Positions 60,505 to 64,000 of a DNA stretch of 64,000 bases are shown here, piece by piece. Source of the DNA: Apiotrichum sp. Y4204. Lineage: Eukaryota; Basidiomycota; Tremellomycetes; Trichosporonales; Trichosporonaceae. The stretch is taken from the NCBI GenBank assembly GCA_025531455.1, contig JAMYHL010000036.1:124001-188000 (forward strand), given 5' to 3'. The translations under genes were made by a program, and so were the position numbers. The notes under the pieces were generated by a model. That model saw nothing but the letters and a program-made list of their open reading frames with translations. It did no database searches and had not been told where the DNA came from. How positions within the stretch are numbered: position 1 is the stretch's first letter; each line of letters opens with the position of its first letter.

Positions 60505-60727
60505 GCGTATAGAGAACATGGGGTGACATAGAAAACGTTTTCTTTCGTGCTTGGCATGACTGTTCCGAGGACTGGAGGATTTACGAAGTAACGATGTGCA
60601 AGGACAGGACCCATGTAGAAACAGCCACGTACAGGAGTCACGTACCAAAAGCCGTTATGCATGTGCCATAGAGGCAGTGGGCGTGGGTGAACAAACACAA
60701 CAGTGCACACTACATTATCCTACCAAA

Positions 60728-63700
60728 CTAGTAGTGACCTTCTTCCTCGTGCTGCCGCTGCATCCTGCGCTGCAGTTTAGCCTTGTGCTTTTCGATTCTG
60801 CGGCGGAAGTGGGCCACCTCTTCCTCGGAAGGAACGGGGCGTATCTGCTGCTCCTCTGCCTGTGTTCCCTTGGGATCCTCAACCGATGCGTGTTCCGTAC
60901 CGAGCCAATCCTCGAGGTACGCACGCACAATCTCCTCGTCGCGCATGAGACGCGTGCCCGTCGGCGTTTTGACGCGCACGCGCGCCCCCTCGCGCTCACC
61001 GACGGCATTGAGCACTTCGAGCATGCTCGCGCGCTCGGGGACAACGCCAAGAGAGCGCATGTACGCGAGGCGGAGGGCAATGTCCTCGTCGGGAAAGTGG
61101 CGGGTCAGGAGCTTGAGGTATGCGGACCAGACCTCGGGGCCGAGAACGAGGTGCGCATACACTGGACCGTAAGGGTTGCTGCTTGCTGCCGGGAGGGGCT
61201 TGGGTGGTGCCGGCGCAAGGCGGAGGGGTACGAGCAGGGACCTGAGGTCGTTTAGGGCGCCGTGGGCGAGTGGCGAGGGAATGTTCGCGAGTCCCGGCCA
61301 GTTGCTCAGGAGGATGCGTTCGAACAGCGCCCGTGCAATATCTGGCGGCGTCCGCGTGCCGTACTCTGCGCGCCAGGTGTAGCCTGGCGGGTCGAGGAGG
61401 ACGCGTGTCTGCTGTGGCAGCCCGGATTGGGGGTATGCTTTGGAGTGTTTGGCACCGAATGAGAAGGAGAACGTATCCTTCATCATCTGCACGCGAGTCT
61501 CCATCGTGTCGGGCACGAGGGCGGCGTGGCGTGCGGCTTCGAGGACGAATTTGAGGGACATGTCGTCGGGAAGCACGCCCCATCGCTCCTCGGCGGCGTG
61601 CCAGAGACGCAGGGCGACACTCGGGCGGGATTCGCGGGCGCAGATGCGCAAAAGCACGTTCAGTCCGCGTGTGTCGAATGGCACACAGCGGAGCATGGTC
61701 TTGTACGCGTCCAGGCGCAACTTGCCGCCGATAACGCGACGCTGCGCAGCCAGCTTGTCGACGGCTTTCACCGCCGCGTGCACGGGGTCTTCCTTGTCTG
61801 GCGGAGAGAGGGATCGCAGCTGGGCAGCGGTTGATAGAAGCGCGGCGTCAATGAGCCTCACTCGCTCTTTGGGGAACGTGCGGGCAAAGCGCTCGCGGAC
61901 CGAGTCCCAGATGTGAGTAGCTTGAGCATACTCCCGGCGTTCCATGAGCGCGCGTATCAATGGGGTCACTGTCGCCGCACGCATGCCGATCTTGGGAAGA
62001 CTCGATGCGAGGACGAGGAGGTCATCAGTGGACACGTTCGGATCGTTGCCTGCGCGTGTGATTAGGATGGACCACGCGCGAGAGAGCGCCTGGAAGGGGT
62101 GGGGTGTGTGGTGATCGCGGCTTGGGGTCGGAGGATGAGGTCTTGAGGTTGATGGGTATGATGGTGGTGATGCTAATGTCGTTGATGATGCGGGTGATGA
62201 TGCTAATGATGCCGATGCTGGGTTTAATGCTGATGCTAATGCTGATGCTGGTGTTGATGCAGATGATGATGCTAAGGTTGTTGCTGCTGCCGATGCTGTT
62301 GAGTCTAGTGTTGATGTGTTTAATCGTGGTGATGAAGGAAACACCAGTGGTTCATCCTCTGGTGGTTCGTCAAACGCCGGTTCCTTCCTCCTTCCCTTCG
62401 CCGCATCCATCGTCTGTCGGTCGGCAATTAATAGGGGACTCAGGGCGGTGATGGAGTCATCCAGAGTAAGTGCACAGAGCGCTGCCGTGAGACGATGAGA
62501 GGGGAGCACGTCGAGCACATCGGGTGTGTTTAGCCTGCTCTCGCCGGCGTGCTTGTGTCCTGTTCTCTCGGCGTCGTACGCTTTAGCAGCATTGGCAAGG
62601 TACTCTAGACCGAGGGCACGGCGCCCCGAGTCGATCGCGACGCCGGCCGCTCGTCTCCACTGCCATTCTCGGAGGGGCACGCCGTGGGCTGCGACGTGGC
62701 GCATGAGCGGCGCCAGTGTCTCGCTCGTGAGGAAAGGCCCAAAGAGCGCAGAGACCGTGCTTGGCCGCGCGGCGATCGAACTTCCCATGCCGCTGAGCTC
62801 CCGCAGGACGTGCTCCACAATACGCGTCACTTGATCCCGCACCGGCTGGGAAAGCGTCGTCCCAGTGCCCTGGAGCCCGAGGACGTGTGACGGAGCAGCA
62901 TCGTCTCCGCCAGAGAATCGAAACTCCCCAGAGCCGTGCGACTGGTGACGCCCTTCCTCTGGTGGGTCTTCTTCGTGTCCCCACGGCACTCTCCGCGTCT
63001 GGGCCTGCGCGCTCTCCCGCCATCCGACCTCGGGCTCAATCATGGCGGTCATGAGGCGGTGGTACCGCGCGAGGATCTTGGTCGCCGCTTCGCCCTCCTT
63101 CTTGGCCTTGGCGCGGTCGTGATCGTCGAGAATCACCATAGCCTGCAGTGCGGATTCGACGACTGGCTCAAGGAAAATGTATCCGCGGAGGTAGACGCAG
63201 CTGGAGAGGAATATCGCGACAGCGTCCATGTGCGATCGGGTGCGTCTGTCGGACGGCGAATCGGCAGCCACCGGCGTCGAGTTCACCAACAGGGGGAGGA
63301 TGCGGGAGAGGGCTCCAAGGTCGGTCCGCATGCTGAGTATCACTGACAGAATATAGGGGTGTACGGGGCCGGAAGGGAGCATGTTGAGTGCCTCGGCGGC
63401 GCGTGTCGTCGGCGGCAGCGCGAGGATGGGGGCAAACGGCGAGTCTGGGATGAACGTTGCAGGCTTGCGCGAAAAGTACATTGCTGGCCGGCCGCGCGCC
63501 CACGATATCCTGTACGGTGCGCGGCTTGGAGGCGATAGTGCTCGACGGGGAGCGGGCCGTGTCCCCCGCGTACCCTCGTTCTCCTCAAAATGTCGTGGTC
63601 GGTGATGAGATGATGAATCCGGATTTCCCGACGATGGCCTGGAATCACGGGAAGCTCGCCGAGCTGAGTATGACGGCCCGGCCTCCTCGTGGTTGTCGGG

Positions 63701-63885
63701 CTCGTTTGTCAAAGACGGACGCGGCACCGCCAGACCCCGCAGCAATGCCGGTCTCGGCTGGCTTCGCGATGCGGTCCATGGTGGCTGTCCCGGGCGCGCT
63801 CCAGACCCAAGTACGGGGCGTAAACTGGAATCAGCATCTGCTAAACCGTGACGGCGTACCGTGTGTGCTGTAATGCTGCCCGCAT
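60728..63885 (-). CDS. Large PPR-like, probably mitochondrial protein
   Basis: Exons 63885-63860 (26 nt) and 63824-60728 join over a 35-nt intron to give 1040 residues. The start MRAALQHTRLRPVLGSGARPGQ is Arg-rich and presequence-like; starting at the internal non-ATG codon near 63745 would lose it. Helical-pair units resembling pentatricopeptide repeats are visible. Examples are TPLIRALMERREYAQATHIWDSV, LNVLLRICARESRPSVALRLWHAAEE and YAHLVLGPEVWSAYLKLLTRH. A 50-residue Ala/Ser/Thr tract (about 509-562) interrupts them. PPR proteins usually bind mitochondrial RNA; the assignment here is from helical pattern and presequence only, and no named orthologue is recognised. The C terminus is basic (RRRIEKHKAKLQRRMQRQ), which could contact RNA. 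Confidence 0.7.
62165..62325. repeat. GATGCT-type low-complexity repeat inside PPR-like gene
   Basis: Imperfect GATGCT/AATGCT hexamers on the + strand encode the Ala/Ser/Thr-rich tract of the minus-strand protein. Irregular units suggest slippage with drift rather than a fresh expansion. Confidence 0.85.
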
Positions 63886-64000
63886 GACTCTGAGGGCGGT
63901 ACTTGCTATCGTCCTAGGAGATGTGGTGGGTTTTATGGTTGTGACATTGTTTCCTGCTCGACTTTGGGGACTTCATTTTGTTGTTGAAGGTCAGAAACGC

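Overview
The window is a stretch of nuclear chromosome from a fungus, most likely a basidiomycete yeast of the Tremellomycetes (Cryptococcus/Trichosporonales type). The evidence is GC-rich coding sequence, many very short introns (about 32-60 nt for most) with GTRNGT donors and CTNAC/CTGAC branch-like sequences just before the acceptor, and gene content that includes a DASH-complex subunit, a Spa2 polarity scaffold, a siderophore transporter and a fungal GH16 glucanase. The class is an inference; no rRNA, mitochondrial or plasmid sequence is seen. Nineteen protein genes are supported (one cut by the left edge), plus one doubtful small ORF. Exon joins were derived by reading splice sites and checking that the frame closes and that family motifs continue across each join.

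Layout. 0-10.2 kb: 5' end of a protein tyrosine phosphatase (-), mitochondrial NADH-cytochrome b5 reductase (+), DASH subunit Dad3 (-), the cullin regulator CAND1 (+), and a membrane GT2-type glycosyltransferase (-). 10.2-13.4 kb: gene-poor. 13.4-30.7 kb: mitochondrial ribosome GTPase Mtg1 (+) facing mitochondrial glutamyl-tRNA synthetase (-), TRAPPII subunit Trs130/TRAPPC10 (+) facing DNA polymerase epsilon catalytic subunit Pol2 (-), then an unrecognised Ser-rich protein (-). 30.7-33.2 kb: gene-poor, ending in a promoter with iron-type GATA sites. 33.2-39.4 kb: siderophore transporter (+) facing Tma20/MCTS1 (-), then a secreted GH16 glucanase (-). 39.4-46.1 kb: the largest gene-poor block, with only simple repeats and one doubtful small ORF. 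46.1-64 kb: PdxT/Sno1 glutaminase (+) facing Spa2 (-), a gene-poor 2.1 kb, proteasome chaperone Pac2 (-), threonine deaminase Ilv1 (-) divergent from Ypp1/TTC7 (+), which faces a large PPR-like, probably mitochondrial protein (-).

The genes are mostly unrelated housekeeping functions rather than a cluster. Local themes are the convergent pair for mitochondrial translation (Mtg1 and mt-GluRS), DNA-replication and spindle genes with MluI-type ACGCGT boxes upstream (POL2, DAD3), and a transporter whose promoter carries two matches to the ATCWGATAA iron-repressor site. I see no defence island, transposon with intact ORFs, CRISPR array or biosynthetic cluster. The most interesting features are architectural: 10- and 11-nt coding exons, 32-35 nt introns, an in-frame intron that looks like coding sequence, and a charged insertion inside Tma20.
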